Assembly (NCBI RefSeq): GCF_014648675.1
Contig: NZ_BMRO01000002.1
Coordinates: 14,800 to 78,799 of the forward strand
Direction of reading: 5' to 3'
DNA: 64,000 nt
Source of the DNA: Actinomadura livida
GTDB lineage: Bacteria; Actinomycetota; Actinomycetes; Streptosporangiales; Streptosporangiaceae
The translations under genes and the position numbers were made by a program. The notes beneath the pieces are model-generated. The model worked only from the letters and a program-made list of their open reading frames with translations. It had not been told where the DNA came from and made no database searches. Positions 17,404 to 26,285 of this stretch are shown here, one piece after another (the stretch's first letter is position 1; each line of letters begins with the position of its first letter).

Positions 17404-18579
17404 GTGACTGGAGGCCGTTTCAGGCTGGCGCTGACCGGCGGCACGGCCGTGCTGGCGATGCTCACGGCCGGTCTGGCCGGCTGCTCGGTCGGGGGTGTGG
17501 GGAAGCTCGCGTCGGGCGGGTCCAGCGAGCCCGTGACGATCACCCCGGCCAACGGGACCGCGCAGGTCAAGCCGGACGGCACGATCGAGGTGAAGGCCGG
17601 GGGCGGCAAGCTGCAGAACGTGACCGTCAAGGGGGAGGGCGCCACCGTCACCGGAAAGTTCGGCGACGACCGCAAGGTCTGGCGCTCCGACCGGACCATG
17701 ACGCCCGGCACCGCCTACACCGTCACGGCGCAGGCCCGGGACGGCGGCGAGACCCGCACGGCGACCAGCTCGTTCACCACGCTCAAGGCGGAGCGCACGC
17801 TGAAGATCGCCGACGTGACCCCGAACGTCAAGGGGGAGAAGGTCGGCGTCGGCATGCCGATCATCGTCACGTTCGACGGGCCGGTCACCGACCGGGCGGC
17901 CGTGGAGCGGGCGCTGCGCGTCACCCCCGAGAAGCCGGTCGAGGGCGCGTGGCGGTGGGTCGGCCAGGACAAGGCGATCTACCGGACGAAGACGTACTGG
18001 GAGCCGCACCAGACGGTCCGGCTCCACGCGCGGCTCGCCGGCGTCAACGCGGGCGGCGGCGCCTACGGCGCCGAGGACGCGCAGGCGACCCTGACCATCG
18101 GCGCCGAGCAGATCACCAAGGGCGACATCCGCAAGCACCACATGACGGTCACGCGGGACGGCAAGAAGCTGCGGACCGTCCCGTTCAGCGCGGGGAACGG
18201 CCAGACGCGCGAGTACACCACCACCAGCGGCGTCCACCTCCTCATGGAGAAGGGCAACCCGGTGACGATGACGGCGCCCGGCCGCAAGCCCGGCGACTCC
18301 GGCTACTACAAGACGGTCGTCGACTACGCGGTCCGCTTCTCCAACAGCGGCGAGTACGCGCACTCCGCGCCCTGGTCGGTGGGCTCGCAGGGCTCGGCGA
18401 ACGTCAGCCACGGCTGCCTCAACCTCAGCCCGGAGAACGCGCGCTGGTACTACGACATCATGCAGCGCGGCGACGTCATCGAGCTGACCGGCACCGACCG
18501 GCAGGTCGAATGGGACAACGGCTGGGGCTTCTGGCAGATGCCGTTCGGCAAGTGGCGCGAGGGCAGTGCGCTGCGCTGA
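17404..18579 (+). CDS. lipoprotein L,D-transpeptidase (Ig-like + YkuD), first copy
   Basis: About 391 residues. The signal peptide ends in lipobox LAGC, so the protein is membrane-anchored outside the cell. Two Ig-like domains (about 50-255) lead to the YkuD catalytic domain with SGVHLLMEKGNP, the second motif region HSAPWS, and SHGCLNLSPENARW carrying the nucleophile Cys. Its C-terminal extension ends GWGFWQMPFGKW. The order matches the mycobacterial LdtA/LdtB type. These enzymes make 3-3 peptidoglycan cross-links and are targets of carbapenems. The start is GTG 17404, six bases after GGGGGAG. The next gene is a paralogue, so this is a tandem duplication. Confidence 0.92.
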   Translation: MTGGRFRLALTGGTAVLAMLTAGLAGCSVGGVGKLASGGSSEPVTITPANGTAQVKPDGTIEVKAGGGKLQNVTVKGEGATVTGKFGDDRKVWRSDRTMTPGTAYTVTAQARDGGETRTATSSFTTLKAERTLKIADVTPNVKGEKVGVGMPIIVTFDGPVTDRAAVERALRVTPEKPVEGAWRWVGQDKAIYRTKTYWEPHQTVRLHARLAGVNAGGGAYGAEDAQATLTIGAEQITKGDIRKHHMTVTRDGKKLRTVPFSAGNGQTREYTTTSGVHLLMEKGNPVTMTAPGRKPGDSGYYKTVVDYAVRFSNSGEYAHSAPWSVGSQGSANVSHGCLNLSPENARWYYDIMQRGDVIELTGTDRQVEWDNGWGFWQMPFGKWREGSALR

Positions 18580-18715
18580 TGCGGGTGCGGCACCGTCCGG
18601 CGCGCGCGTACAACGCTTTGATCTCGGCCGCCGCCAAAACCCTCGGGTCCTGGCATGATCGTCGACTTTTGTCGCTAATGTCTCCCTGGAGACGGCGGGG
18701 TTACTGGAGGTAGAG

Positions 18716-19954
18716 GTGCAGCGGAGGCTATCCGCAGGAGTTCGGGCGGGCACGGCGCTGGCGGCGGCCGTGCTACTCCTCACGACGGCCTGTAGCGGGG
18801 GAGACAAGGGCAGCGGCGGCGTCACCGTCGGGGAGAAGGCCGACGCGCAGGCGCCCCAGGTGACGATCGACCCGGGCGACGGGAACGTCAAGGCGCGCCC
18901 GGACAAAGGCGTCACGGTCACCGCCGCGGGCGGCACCCTCGACAAGGTCACCGTGACCCTCAAGGGCAAGCCGGTCGACGGCCGGATGGCCGACGACAAG
19001 ACCACCTGGAAGTCGCGCACGCTCCGGCCGGGGGCCAAGTACCAGGTGACCGCCGTCGCGACGAGCCCCGAGGGCAAGTCGACGACGGTCAACGCCAGCT
19101 TCGCCACGCACAAGGCGCCCCAGGAGCTCTCGGTCCTCGACGTCACGCCGGCCAAGAACGAGACGGTCGGCGTCGGCATGCCGATCATCGTCGTCTTCAA
19201 CCGGGCGGTGGAGGACAAGAAGGCCGTGGAGAAGGTCCTGGAGGTCAAGTCCACCAAGCCGGCCACGGGGGCGTGGCACTGGCAGAACGACACCACGGCG
19301 ATCTTCCGCACCAAGAACGGCGAGTACTGGAAGCCCCACCAGAAGGTGGCGTTCCGGGCCCGGCTGGCAGGGGTCAAGGCGGGCAAGAAGACCTACGGGA
19401 CGTCCGACTTCGGCCGCGGCTTCCGCATCGGCGACTCGCACATCACCACGATCAGCACCAAGAAGAAGAAAGCCGTCGCCAAGCAGAACGGCAAGACGGT
19501 CCGGACCTGGCCCATCAGCGCGGGCAGGGGCGGCCGCGTCGTCAACGGCGTCGACACCTACCTCACCGCCAGCGGCATCCACCTGACCATGGGCAAGGAG
19601 AACCCGGCGGTCATGACGTCGGAGTGGATGGGCGTCGACCCGGAGGACAAGGAGAACGGCGGCTACAAGGAGGTCATCCCCTGGGCCGTGCGGATCTCCA
19701 GCAGCGGCGAGTACGTCCACGAGATGGCAGCCACCGTGTGGGCGCAGGGCCGCCAGAACGTCAGCCACGGCTGCATCAACTCGCCGCCCAAGGACGCCCG
19801 CTGGTTCTACAAGTGGTCCTACCGCGGCGACCCCGTGAACGTCGTCGGCAGCAAGCGCCCGCTCGACCCGTTCAACGGCTGGAGCTACCACGAGATGTCC
19901 TGGAACCGGTGGGTCAAGGGAAGCGCCCTCGACCGTACCGTGACCACGGGATGA
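18716..19954 (+). CDS. lipoprotein L,D-transpeptidase (Ig-like + YkuD), second copy
   Basis: 412 residues, clearly paralogous to the preceding gene: same lipobox type (TTAC), two Ig-like domains, shared VTPxxxExVGVGMPIIVxF segment and YkuD active site SHGCINSPPKDARW. Compared with copy one it has a lysine-rich insertion (KKKKAVAKQNGK) and a longer loop around GKENPAVMTSEWMG that may alter the substrate cleft. GTG 18716 follows GGAGG by five bases. The 136-base gap from copy one suggests its own promoter. Two paralogues often differ in growth phase or stress use, but the sequence does not prove this. Confidence 0.92.
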   Translation: MQRRLSAGVRAGTALAAAVLLLTTACSGGDKGSGGVTVGEKADAQAPQVTIDPGDGNVKARPDKGVTVTAAGGTLDKVTVTLKGKPVDGRMADDKTTWKSRTLRPGAKYQVTAVATSPEGKSTTVNASFATHKAPQELSVLDVTPAKNETVGVGMPIIVVFNRAVEDKKAVEKVLEVKSTKPATGAWHWQNDTTAIFRTKNGEYWKPHQKVAFRARLAGVKAGKKTYGTSDFGRGFRIGDSHITTISTKKKKAVAKQNGKTVRTWPISAGRGGRVVNGVDTYLTASGIHLTMGKENPAVMTSEWMGVDPEDKENGGYKEVIPWAVRISSSGEYVHEMAATVWAQGRQNVSHGCINSPPKDARWFYKWSYRGDPVNVVGSKRPLDPFNGWSYHEMSWNRWVKGSALDRTVTTG

Positions 19955-20016
19955 TGTTGACCGGGCCCGTCGGCGGGAAGGGGGCACCACACCTCCGCCT
20001 TCGATAGGGGGACCCG

Positions 20017-21381
20017 GTGGACGACCCGAAGGGCAGGCCCGAGCCCAGGCCCAGGAGACCGAGACTGCGGCGCCGCCTCCGGCGCGGTGCGCACCGCGCG
20101 CTGCGCCGGGCGGCGCTGTCCGCGCTGCGCCCGCTGCGGCGGCGGCGCGTGCCGCCGCCGGGGGAGCGGCTGCGGGTCCGCGTGCTCCTGCAGAACGCGC
20201 ACGGGACCGGCGGCACGATCCGCACCGTCCTGAACCTGTGCGGGCACCTGGCCCGCGACCACGACGTCGAGATCGTCAGCGTCATCAGGCGGAGCAGGAA
20301 GCCGTTCTTCGCGGTCCCCCCGGACGCCGCGCTCACCTACGCCGACGACCGGTTCGCCCCCAAGGGCAGGACGGCCCGCCTCCTGGCGCGGCTCCCGAGC
20401 CTGCTGGTCCCGGCCGAGGAGGCGTCCTTCCGGCTCATGAGCCTGTGGTCGGACGTGTGCCTGCTGCGGGCGATCCACCGCTCGCCCGCCGACGTGCTCA
20501 TCGCGACCCGGCCGTCCCTCGTGCTGGTGGCGGCCGAGCTGGCACCGGCCGGCACGGCGACGATCGGGCAGGACCACATGAGCCTGGAGGCCTACCAGCC
20601 CTCCCTGCGGCGGCAGATCGTCCGCGCCTACCCCCGGCTCACCGTGCTGAGCGTCCTCACCGAGCCCGCCCGCGCGGGATACGAGGCAGCCCTCGCCGGA
20701 TCCGGCGTCCGCATCGTCAAGATCCCCAACGCCGCGCCGGCCCTGCCGGACCGGACGTCCACGCGCGAGCACAAGGTCGTGCTGGCGGCCGGGCGGCTCG
20801 TGCTGAACAAGGGTTTCGACCTGCTCATCCGCGCCTACGCGCCGATCGCCGCCGGGCATCCCGACTGGAGGCTGCGCATCTTCGGCTCGGGGGCGCGCCG
20901 CGACCGGCTCCGCGCACTGATCGCCGAACTCGGCCTCACCGGGCGGGTCGAGCTGTGCGGCCTCACCCGCGACCTGCACGGAGAGATGGCGCGCGCGTCG
21001 GTCTACGCGCTGTCGTCGCGCCGCGAGGGGATGCCGATGGTCATCATCGAGGCCATGGGCATGGGCCTGCCGGTCGTGTCGTTCGACTGCCCCTTCGGCC
21101 CGCCCGAGCTGATCGAGCACGGCCGCGACGGCCTGCTCGTCCCCACCGGGGACGTGGCCGCGCTCACCGCCGCGCTCCGCGAGCTGATCGAGGACCCCGC
21201 CCTCCGCGACCGGCTCGGCGAGGAGGCGGTGCGCTCGGCGCGGGCCTACGACCTGGCGCACATCGGCGCGCGGTGGTCCCGCCTGATCTCCGGGCTGCGG
21301 CCGGCCGCAGACAGAGGCGCTGCCCCGCCTCCCGGGGAAATCTCGGAAGATCCCGATCTGAGCGTCTCGGGGAGCGGGTGA
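20017..21381 (+). CDS. GT4 family glycosyltransferase
   Basis: 454 residues. A very basic N-terminal stretch (residues 10-50, over half Arg) could be a membrane-surface tether. The Rossmann halves follow: LLQNAHGTGGTIRTVLNLCGHLA for the acceptor domain, and VVLAAGRLVLNKGFDLLIRAYA with SSRREGMPMVIIEAMGMGLPVVSFDCPFGPPELI, the EX7E donor-nucleotide motif. Members transfer sugars from NDP-sugars to cell-wall or capsule polymers. The start is GTG 20017 with a GGGGG ribosome site. It lies 62 bases after the second transpeptidase, consistent with envelope work. Donor and acceptor are unknown. Confidence 0.88.
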   Translation: MDDPKGRPEPRPRRPRLRRRLRRGAHRALRRAALSALRPLRRRRVPPPGERLRVRVLLQNAHGTGGTIRTVLNLCGHLARDHDVEIVSVIRRSRKPFFAVPPDAALTYADDRFAPKGRTARLLARLPSLLVPAEEASFRLMSLWSDVCLLRAIHRSPADVLIATRPSLVLVAAELAPAGTATIGQDHMSLEAYQPSLRRQIVRAYPRLTVLSVLTEPARAGYEAALAGSGVRIVKIPNAAPALPDRTSTREHKVVLAAGRLVLNKGFDLLIRAYAPIAAGHPDWRLRIFGSGARRDRLRALIAELGLTGRVELCGLTRDLHGEMARASVYALSSRREGMPMVIIEAMGMGLPVVSFDCPFGPPELIEHGRDGLLVPTGDVAALTAALRELIEDPALRDRLGEEAVRSARAYDLAHIGARWSRLISGLRPAADRGAAPPPGEISEDPDLSVSGSG

Positions 21382-21385
21382 CCCG

Positions 21386-21886
21386 CTAGAGGAGGCCGCG
21401 GACGAACGCCGCCTGCCCCGCGTGCTGCAGGTCGTCGGAGATCACGCTGACCAGCCGGACGCCCAGCGTGACGGGCGGGTCCCACGCGCGGTCCACGATC
21501 CGCTCGAGGTCGCCGTCGGCCAGCGAGCCGACGTACTCGGCGGTTCGCTCGTGGACGGCGTCGTGGTAGCCGGTCAGCAGGTCCGCCGACTCGACCCGGA
21601 CGGCCGCGACCTCGGCCGAGGTATGCCCGTACCCGGTGTCGGACGGGTCGAAGGGCAGGCCGAACCGGTCGGCCCAGCCGTCGCCCGGCCACACCTGCGG
21701 GGTGCCGGCGGCGTCGGCGATGTGGTCGTCCTGGATGCGGGTGAGGTGCCAGACGAGCCAGCCGATCGAGTTGGCCCGGCCGCCGACGCGGTGGGCGAGC
21801 TGGTCAGCGGTGAGCCCGCCGGCCGCCTCGTGGACCGTCTCACGGATCCGGCCGAACGCGTCGGTGAGCAGTTGCGCGCTGGTCAT
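21386..21886 (-). CDS. DinB-fold (DUF664-like) protein
   Basis: 166 residues forming the four-helix DinB/YfiT-like fold: an N-terminal helix, IGWLVWHLTRIQDDHIADAAG with a metal-ligand His, and C-terminal DDLQHAGQAAFVRGLL with the third His. In actinobacteria many such proteins are mycothiol-dependent transferases or isomerases of unknown substrate. It lies ten bases downstream of the sensor kinase gene on the same strand, so it may be the third gene of the two-component operon. Its stop codon is four bases from the convergent glycosyltransferase. Confidence 0.82.
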   Translation of the reverse strand: MTSAQLLTDAFGRIRETVHEAAGGLTADQLAHRVGGRANSIGWLVWHLTRIQDDHIADAAGTPQVWPGDGWADRFGLPFDPSDTGYGHTSAEVAAVRVESADLLTGYHDAVHERTAEYVGSLADGDLERIVDRAWDPPVTLGVRLVSVISDDLQHAGQAAFVRGLL

Positions 21887-21895
21887 TGGCAGACG

Positions 21896-23209
21896 CTACC
21901 CCGGACGAGCCCCCTCATTCCGCTCGGTGCTCACCGTCATCGGCGTGGCGGCCCGGGGGTTCGGGCCGGAGGCGGTCTCGTCGGCCGCCGCGTCGGGCGA
22001 GGCGGGCAGCCGGACGGTGACGGCCAGCCCGCCGCCGGGCCGGGGCACGGCGGTCACGGTCCCGCCGTGGGCGGTCGCGGTCGCGCGGACGATCGACAGC
22101 CCCAGCCCGGAGCCGCGGTCGGAGTGCGCCCGGTCCGTGCCGAGCCGGCGGAACGGCTCGAAGATCGTCTCGGCCTCGTAGGCGGGCACCACGGGACCGG
22201 TGTTGGTGACGCGGAGCTCGGCCCAGCCGCCGCTCTCCCCGGTGGTGACCGACAGGTCGCCGCCGTCGTGGTTGTGCCGGATCGCGTTCTCGACCAGGTT
22301 CTGCACCAGCCGCTCGACGAGCACCGGATCGCCCGAGGTGACGGCCGGGGCGAGGCGGTGGCCGGCGGTCACCCCGCGCGCCCCGGCCTCCGGTCCGGCC
22401 TGGTCGAGGACGTGGGACGCCACGTCGGACAGATCCAGCGGGCCGGCGTCCGCGACCACGTTCTCGGTGCCGGCGAGGGTGAGCAGCCCGTCGATGAGCC
22501 GCTCGTGCCGCCCGTTCACGACCAGCAGCGACTCGCCGAGCCGCTTGACGTCGTCGGTGGCGTCGGGGCGGCGCACCGCCACGTCCACGAGGGTCCGGTT
22601 GATGGCGAGCGGGGTGCGCAGCTCGTGCGAGGCGTTCGCGACGAACCGGCGCTGGCCGTCGAACGCCCTGGCCAGCCGGCCGAGCATCGTGTCGAAGGCG
22701 TCGGCCAGCTCCTTGACGTCGTCGCGCGGGCCCTCGTAGGCGATCCGCTCGGTGAGGTCGTGGCTGCGCGCCACCCGCCCCGCCGTCTCGGTGATCTTGT
22801 GGACGGGGCGCAGCGCCCGGTCGGCGAGCAGCCAGCCGAACCCCAGCCCCGCCGCGGCCACCAGCCCGAGGGCGATGCCGCCCTGGGTCAGCAGCGCACC
22901 GAGCGTCTCGTGCCGCGACTCCCGCCGTGCCTTGAGCAGGGCCCCCTCGAACCGCTGGGACGAGACCCACGACGCGCCCGCGTCCGGCGTGCCCGCGTCC
23001 GGCGTGCCCGCGTCCGGCGTGCCCGGGGCACGGCTGACGTCGAGCACCTTCTCCCCGCTGACCGGCTCGCTCTGCCGCTGGAGATTGTTCTGCACAAGGA
23101 TGTAGGTCAGGCCCAGCAGGACGACGCCGGCGCACAGGAACAGGCCCGTGTACAGGAGCGTGAGCCGCATCCGGATCGTCGGCCGCAGCCGTTCGGCGAC
23201 CCCCGTCAT
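21896..23209 (-). CDS. sensor histidine kinase of an OmpR-type two-component system
   Basis: 437 residues. TM1 (about 17-40), an extracytoplasmic part of about 65 residues with three GTPDA pentads, TM2 (about 105-130), HAMP, and DHp with RRFVANASHELRTPLA (His195). The ATPase domain has NLVENAIRHN (N box), a TNTGP G1-region substitute and RGSGLGLSIVRATATAHGG (G2). Canonical members have DTG/DNG in G1; TNTGP is a mild deviation. It overlaps the response regulator by four bases. The membrane sensor probably responds to a drug or envelope cue, because the divergent operon encodes an ABC efflux system. Confidence 0.92.
   Translation of the reverse strand: MTGVAERLRPTIRMRLTLLYTGLFLCAGVVLLGLTYILVQNNLQRQSEPVSGEKVLDVSRAPGTPDAGTPDAGTPDAGASWVSSQRFEGALLKARRESRHETLGALLTQGGIALGLVAAAGLGFGWLLADRALRPVHKITETAGRVARSHDLTERIAYEGPRDDVKELADAFDTMLGRLARAFDGQRRFVANASHELRTPLAINRTLVDVAVRRPDATDDVKRLGESLLVVNGRHERLIDGLLTLAGTENVVADAGPLDLSDVASHVLDQAGPEAGARGVTAGHRLAPAVTSGDPVLVERLVQNLVENAIRHNHDGGDLSVTTGESGGWAELRVTNTGPVVPAYEAETIFEPFRRLGTDRAHSDRGSGLGLSIVRATATAHGGTVTAVPRPGGGLAVTVRLPASPDAAADETASGPNPRAATPMTVSTERNEGARPG
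22979..23023 (-). repeat. three perfect 15-bp repeats (GTPDA pentads) in the sensor domain
   Basis: Three identical 15-base units encode three GTPDA pentads in the extracytoplasmic part of the kinase. Perfect identity suggests a recent slippage-prone expansion that could vary in number between strains. Confidence 0.85.
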
Positions 23210-23862
23210 CTGATCCGGTACCCCGCTCCCGGGACGGTCTCGATGACCGGGGGATCACCGAGCTTGCGGCGCAGCTTCATCAGCGTCACCCGGACGGTGT
23301 TGGTGAACGGGTCGGTGTGCTCGTCCCACACCTTCTCCAGCAGCCGCTCGGCCGACACGATCGTCCCGTCCGCGCGCAGCAGCTCGGCCAGCAGCCCGAA
23401 CTCCTTGCGCGCCAGGTGCACGTACCGCCCGTCGCGGAGAACCTCCCGGCGGGACGGGTCGAGCCGGATCCCGGCGCGCTCCAGCGCCGGCGGCGCCGCC
23501 GGGCGGGCGCGGCGGCCGAGCGCCTGGACCCGCGCCACCAGCTCCTCGAACGCGAACGGCTTGGTCAGGTAGTCGTCGGCGCCGATCCGCAGGCCCTCGA
23601 CCCGCGCCGGGACGGCGACGGCCGCGGTGAGCATCAGCACCCGCACCAGCGCGCCGGACTCCACGGCGGCGCGGCAGACGTCGTCGCCGTGCACGACCGG
23701 CAGGTCCCGGTCCAGGACGAGGACGTCGTAGTCGTGCACGCCGAGCCGTTCGAGGGCCGCGTCGCCGTCGTAGACGACGTCCACCGCGAGGGCCTCGGCC
23801 CGGAGCCCCTCCGCGATCGAATCGGCGAGCATCCGCTCGTCCTCGGCGATCAGTACCCGCAC
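23206..23862 (-). CDS. OmpR/PhoB family response regulator
   Basis: 218 residues. The receiver has the acidic pocket (AEDE), the phospho-acceptor Asp51 in VLVLDRDLP and Lys100 in DDYLTKPF. The winged-helix effector domain covers about residues 125-218 and ends NTVRVTLMKLRRKLGDPPVIETVPGAGYRI, typical of OmpR members. It is the first gene of its operon and overlaps the kinase by ATGA. The adjacent quadruple GTAAC-type site at 23910-23949 lies 48 bases upstream and is the obvious binding site for autoregulation and for control of the divergent efflux operon. Confidence 0.93.
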   Translation of the reverse strand: MRVLIAEDERMLADSIAEGLRAEALAVDVVYDGDAALERLGVHDYDVLVLDRDLPVVHGDDVCRAAVESGALVRVLMLTAAVAVPARVEGLRIGADDYLTKPFAFEELVARVQALGRRARPAAPPALERAGIRLDPSRREVLRDGRYVHLARKEFGLLAELLRADGTIVSAERLLEKVWDEHTDPFTNTVRVTLMKLRRKLGDPPVIETVPGAGYRIR

Positions 23863-23909
23863 GTCCGTCCTCCCCTGCCGTCCTGCCCGCCCAGCTTGGG
23901 GCAGCGGGC

Positions 23910-23949
23910 GTAACGCCGGCGTAACCCGATCCGGTTACGGCGGGGTTAT
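23910..23949. promoter_or_regulatory. probable response-regulator operator: GTAAC-N6-GTAAC facing GTTAC-N6-GTTAT
   Basis: Two direct repeats with an 11-base period (23910-23925) are followed after eight bases by two more in the opposite orientation (23934-23949). OmpR-type regulators bind tandem half-sites one helical turn apart, and the streptomycete AfsQ1 consensus is GTnAC-N6-GTnAC. The location is exactly between the divergent regulator and efflux operons. Confidence 0.65.
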
Positions 23950-24016
23950 CGGCCGGGCGCTGGACTTGCGGTCGCCGCCGGCGCGATGCCGGCGGCGGCG
24001 AGAAGGAGACCGATCG

Positions 24017-24556
24017 ATGCGACGACAGACGCTGGCGGCGCTGGGCCTCGTCCCGGTGCTCGCCCTCGGGCTGCCGGCCTGCGGGGACGGGCGCGGCTCC
24101 GCCGCGGCCGCCGGGGCGGCGGGCGACCAGGAGAAGATGCGCGAGTTCGCCCAGTGCATGCGCGACAACGGGGTGGACATGCCGGACCCGTCGGATGACG
24201 GCAGGGTAACGATCCGCAAGAGCGGCGGCCCCGGCCGGGGCGGCGGCCCGGGCGGCGACGATGAGATCGCGGCGGCGCAGGAGAAGTGCCGGCACCTGAT
24301 GCCGAACGGCGGCAAGCCCCCGAAGATGAAGCCGGAGGACGTGGCGAAGCTGCGCGCCTACGCCAAGTGCATGCGCGAGCACGGCATCGCCGACTTCCCC
24401 GACCCCAACCCCGACGGCGGCATGCTGACCAGGGCCGAACCGGGCGGCGGAACGGAGCCGGGGAGCCGGGAGTTCGAGGCCGCGCACAAGGCGTGCGCCA
24501 AGTACGCCCCGGGCGGCGGCGAGCACAGGCGCACGACGGGCAAGGACGGCGGCTAG
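24017..24556 (+). CDS. lipoprotein with duplicated Cys-rich motif, first gene of ABC efflux operon
   Basis: 179 residues. The signal peptide has lipobox LPAC (Cys near residue 22), and the rest is outside the membrane. It contains two copies of a motif: [19 protein letters not shown] with a later AQEKC, and [21 protein letters not shown] with a later HKAC. Each copy thus has two Cys that could form a disulfide or bind a ligand. A glycine-rich linker separates them. The ATG at 24017 has a GAAGGAG site. Its stop shares a base with the adaptor start, so the two are translationally coupled. Function is unknown; it is probably a sensor or capture subunit of the pump. Confidence 0.78.
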   Translation: MRRQTLAALGLVPVLALGLPACGDGRGSAAAAGAAGDQEKMREFAQCMRDNGVDMPDPSDDGRVTIRKSGGPGRGGGPGGDDEIAAAQEKCRHLMPNGGKPPKMKPEDVAKLRAYAKCMREHGIADFPDPNPDGGMLTRAEPGGGTEPGSREFEAAHKACAKYAPGGGEHRRTTGKDGG

Positions 24557-25599
24557 TGGCCAGGGCGCGCACCGCCGTGCTGAGCGCCGCGGGGGTCGCG
24601 GTGGTCGGCGGCGCCGGACTCGCGACCATCGGTCTCGGCGGCGGCGGAGACCCCGCCGCCGCGCGCGGCTCCCTGCCGCCCGCGACGGCGCCGGTCGAGC
24701 GGACGACGCTGGTCGAGACGCAGGACGTGGACGGCACGCTCGGGTACGGCGGCACCCGCACGGTCGCCGGTGCGGGCCGCGGCACCCTCACCTGGCTGCC
24801 CCGCGCCGGTTCCGTGATCTCCAGAGGAGAGCCGGTGTACAAGGTCGACGACGAGCCGGTACCGCTGCTGTACGGGAGGCTGCCCCTGTACCGGACCCTC
24901 GCGCCCGGGACGGAGGGCGCGGACGTCGAGCAGCTCGAACGGAACCTCCACGCACTCGGCCACACCGGATTCACCGTCGACGACGCCTACAGCGCCGCGA
25001 CGGCCGCGGCCGTGCGGCGCTGGCAGGACGACCTCGGCATGCGGGAGACCGGGAGGGTCGCGCCGGGAGCGGCGGTCGTCGCGTCCGGGCGGATCCGGGT
25101 GGCCGAACGCAAGGCCCACGTCGGAGGCGGGCCCGGCGGCACGATCCTCACCTGCACCGGGACGAGGCGCGTGGTGAGCGTCGACCTCGACGTCCGGTAC
25201 CAGCGGCTCGCGAAGAAGGGAGCGGAGGTGGGGATCGAACTGCCGTCCGGCGGCACCGCCGAAGGGAGGATCACCTCTGTCGGGAAGGTCGCGAAGGAGG
25301 GCGGCGCGGACCGGCCGACCACGATCGCGGTCACGATCGCGGTCGGCGACCAGAGGTCCCTCGGCTCCTACGACAAGGCGCCCGTCCGGGTGCGCCTCAC
25401 CGCGAACCGGCACCGCGGCGTCCTCGCCGTGCCGGTCGGCGCGCTGCTCGCGCGGGGCGACGGCGGCTACGCCGTGCAGGTCGTCCGGGACGGGCGCGTC
25501 CGGACGGTCCCCGTGGAGACCGGCGTGTTCACCGCGGGCATGGTCGAGGTCTCCGGAGCGGGGCTCGCGGAGGGCATGCAGGTCGGGGTCCCCGCATGA
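24556..25599 (+). CDS. periplasmic adaptor-like protein with peptidoglycan-binding domain
   Basis: 347 residues. An N-terminal membrane anchor (about 5-27) is followed by an adaptor-type half (barrel-sandwich start [29 protein letters not shown]). A PG_binding_1 domain, [43 protein letters not shown], lies at about 115-160, and beta-barrel/MPD segments including [25 protein letters not shown] lie near the end. In Gram-positive tripartite-like pumps such proteins connect MacB-type transporters to the wall. The start is a GTG sharing its G with the previous stop. It overlaps the ATPase gene by four bases (ATGA). Confidence 0.87.
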   Translation: MARARTAVLSAAGVAVVGGAGLATIGLGGGGDPAAARGSLPPATAPVERTTLVETQDVDGTLGYGGTRTVAGAGRGTLTWLPRAGSVISRGEPVYKVDDEPVPLLYGRLPLYRTLAPGTEGADVEQLERNLHALGHTGFTVDDAYSAATAAAVRRWQDDLGMRETGRVAPGAAVVASGRIRVAERKAHVGGGPGGTILTCTGTRRVVSVDLDVRYQRLAKKGAEVGIELPSGGTAEGRITSVGKVAKEGGADRPTTIAVTIAVGDQRSLGSYDKAPVRVRLTANRHRGVLAVPVGALLARGDGGYAVQVVRDGRVRTVPVETGVFTAGMVEVSGAGLAEGMQVGVPA

Positions 25600-26285
25600 G
25601 CCCGGTCGTGGAGCTCCGGGAGGCCGGCAGGACCTACCCGGGCGGCGTCATCGCGCTGGATGCGGTGTCCCTGACCGTCGAGGAGGGCGAGTCCGTGGCG
25701 ATCGTCGGCCCGTCAGGGTCCGGGAAGTCGACGATGCTGCACCTGATCGGCACCCTCGACCGGCCGAGCACCGGGACCGTCCTCATCGAGGGCCGGGACG
25801 TGTCGCGGCTTCCGGACCGGCGGCTGTCGGCGCTGCGCGCCCGGCGGATCGGCTTCGTCTTCCAGCAGTTCCACCTCGCCGCGGGCGTGCGCGCGCTGGA
25901 CAACGTCGCCGACGGCCTGCTGTACGCGGGCGTCCCCGCCGCGCGGCGGCGCGACCGGGCGCGCCGCGCGCTGGACCGCGTCGGGCTCGGGCACCGCCTG
26001 GAGCACCTGCCGCACCAGCTGTCCGGCGGCGAGAAGCAGCGGGTCGCGATCGCCCGGGCCGTGGTGGGGGAGCCCGCGCTGCTGCTGGCCGACGAGCCGA
26101 CCGGCGCGCTGGACTCCGCGTCGGGCGCGGGCGTCCTGGAACTGCTGCGGGAGCTGTCCGGCGCCGGGACGACCGTCGTCCTGATCACGCACGACCGGGA
26201 CGTCGCCGCGCTGCTGCCCCGCCAGATCCGGATGCGCGACGGCCGGATCGTCCACGACGGCGCACGGGCGGAGGCCGCACGGTGA
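25596..26285 (+). CDS. ABC transporter ATP-binding protein (MacB/LolD type)
   Basis: 229 residues with Walker [10 protein letters not shown] (about 40-48), Q-loop FVFQQFHL, signature [14 protein letters not shown], Walker [13 protein letters not shown] and switch His in LITHD. This is the standard cassette partner of FtsX/MacB-type permeases. It drives mechanotransmission across the membrane by ATP hydrolysis. It overlaps both neighbours by four bases, so the stoichiometry of the pump is set by translational coupling. Confidence 0.95.
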   Translation: MSPVVELREAGRTYPGGVIALDAVSLTVEEGESVAIVGPSGSGKSTMLHLIGTLDRPSTGTVLIEGRDVSRLPDRRLSALRARRIGFVFQQFHLAAGVRALDNVADGLLYAGVPAARRRDRARRALDRVGLGHRLEHLPHQLSGGEKQRVAIARAVVGEPALLLADEPTGALDSASGAGVLELLRELSGAGTTVVLITHDRDVAALLPRQIRMRDGRIVHDGARAEAAR

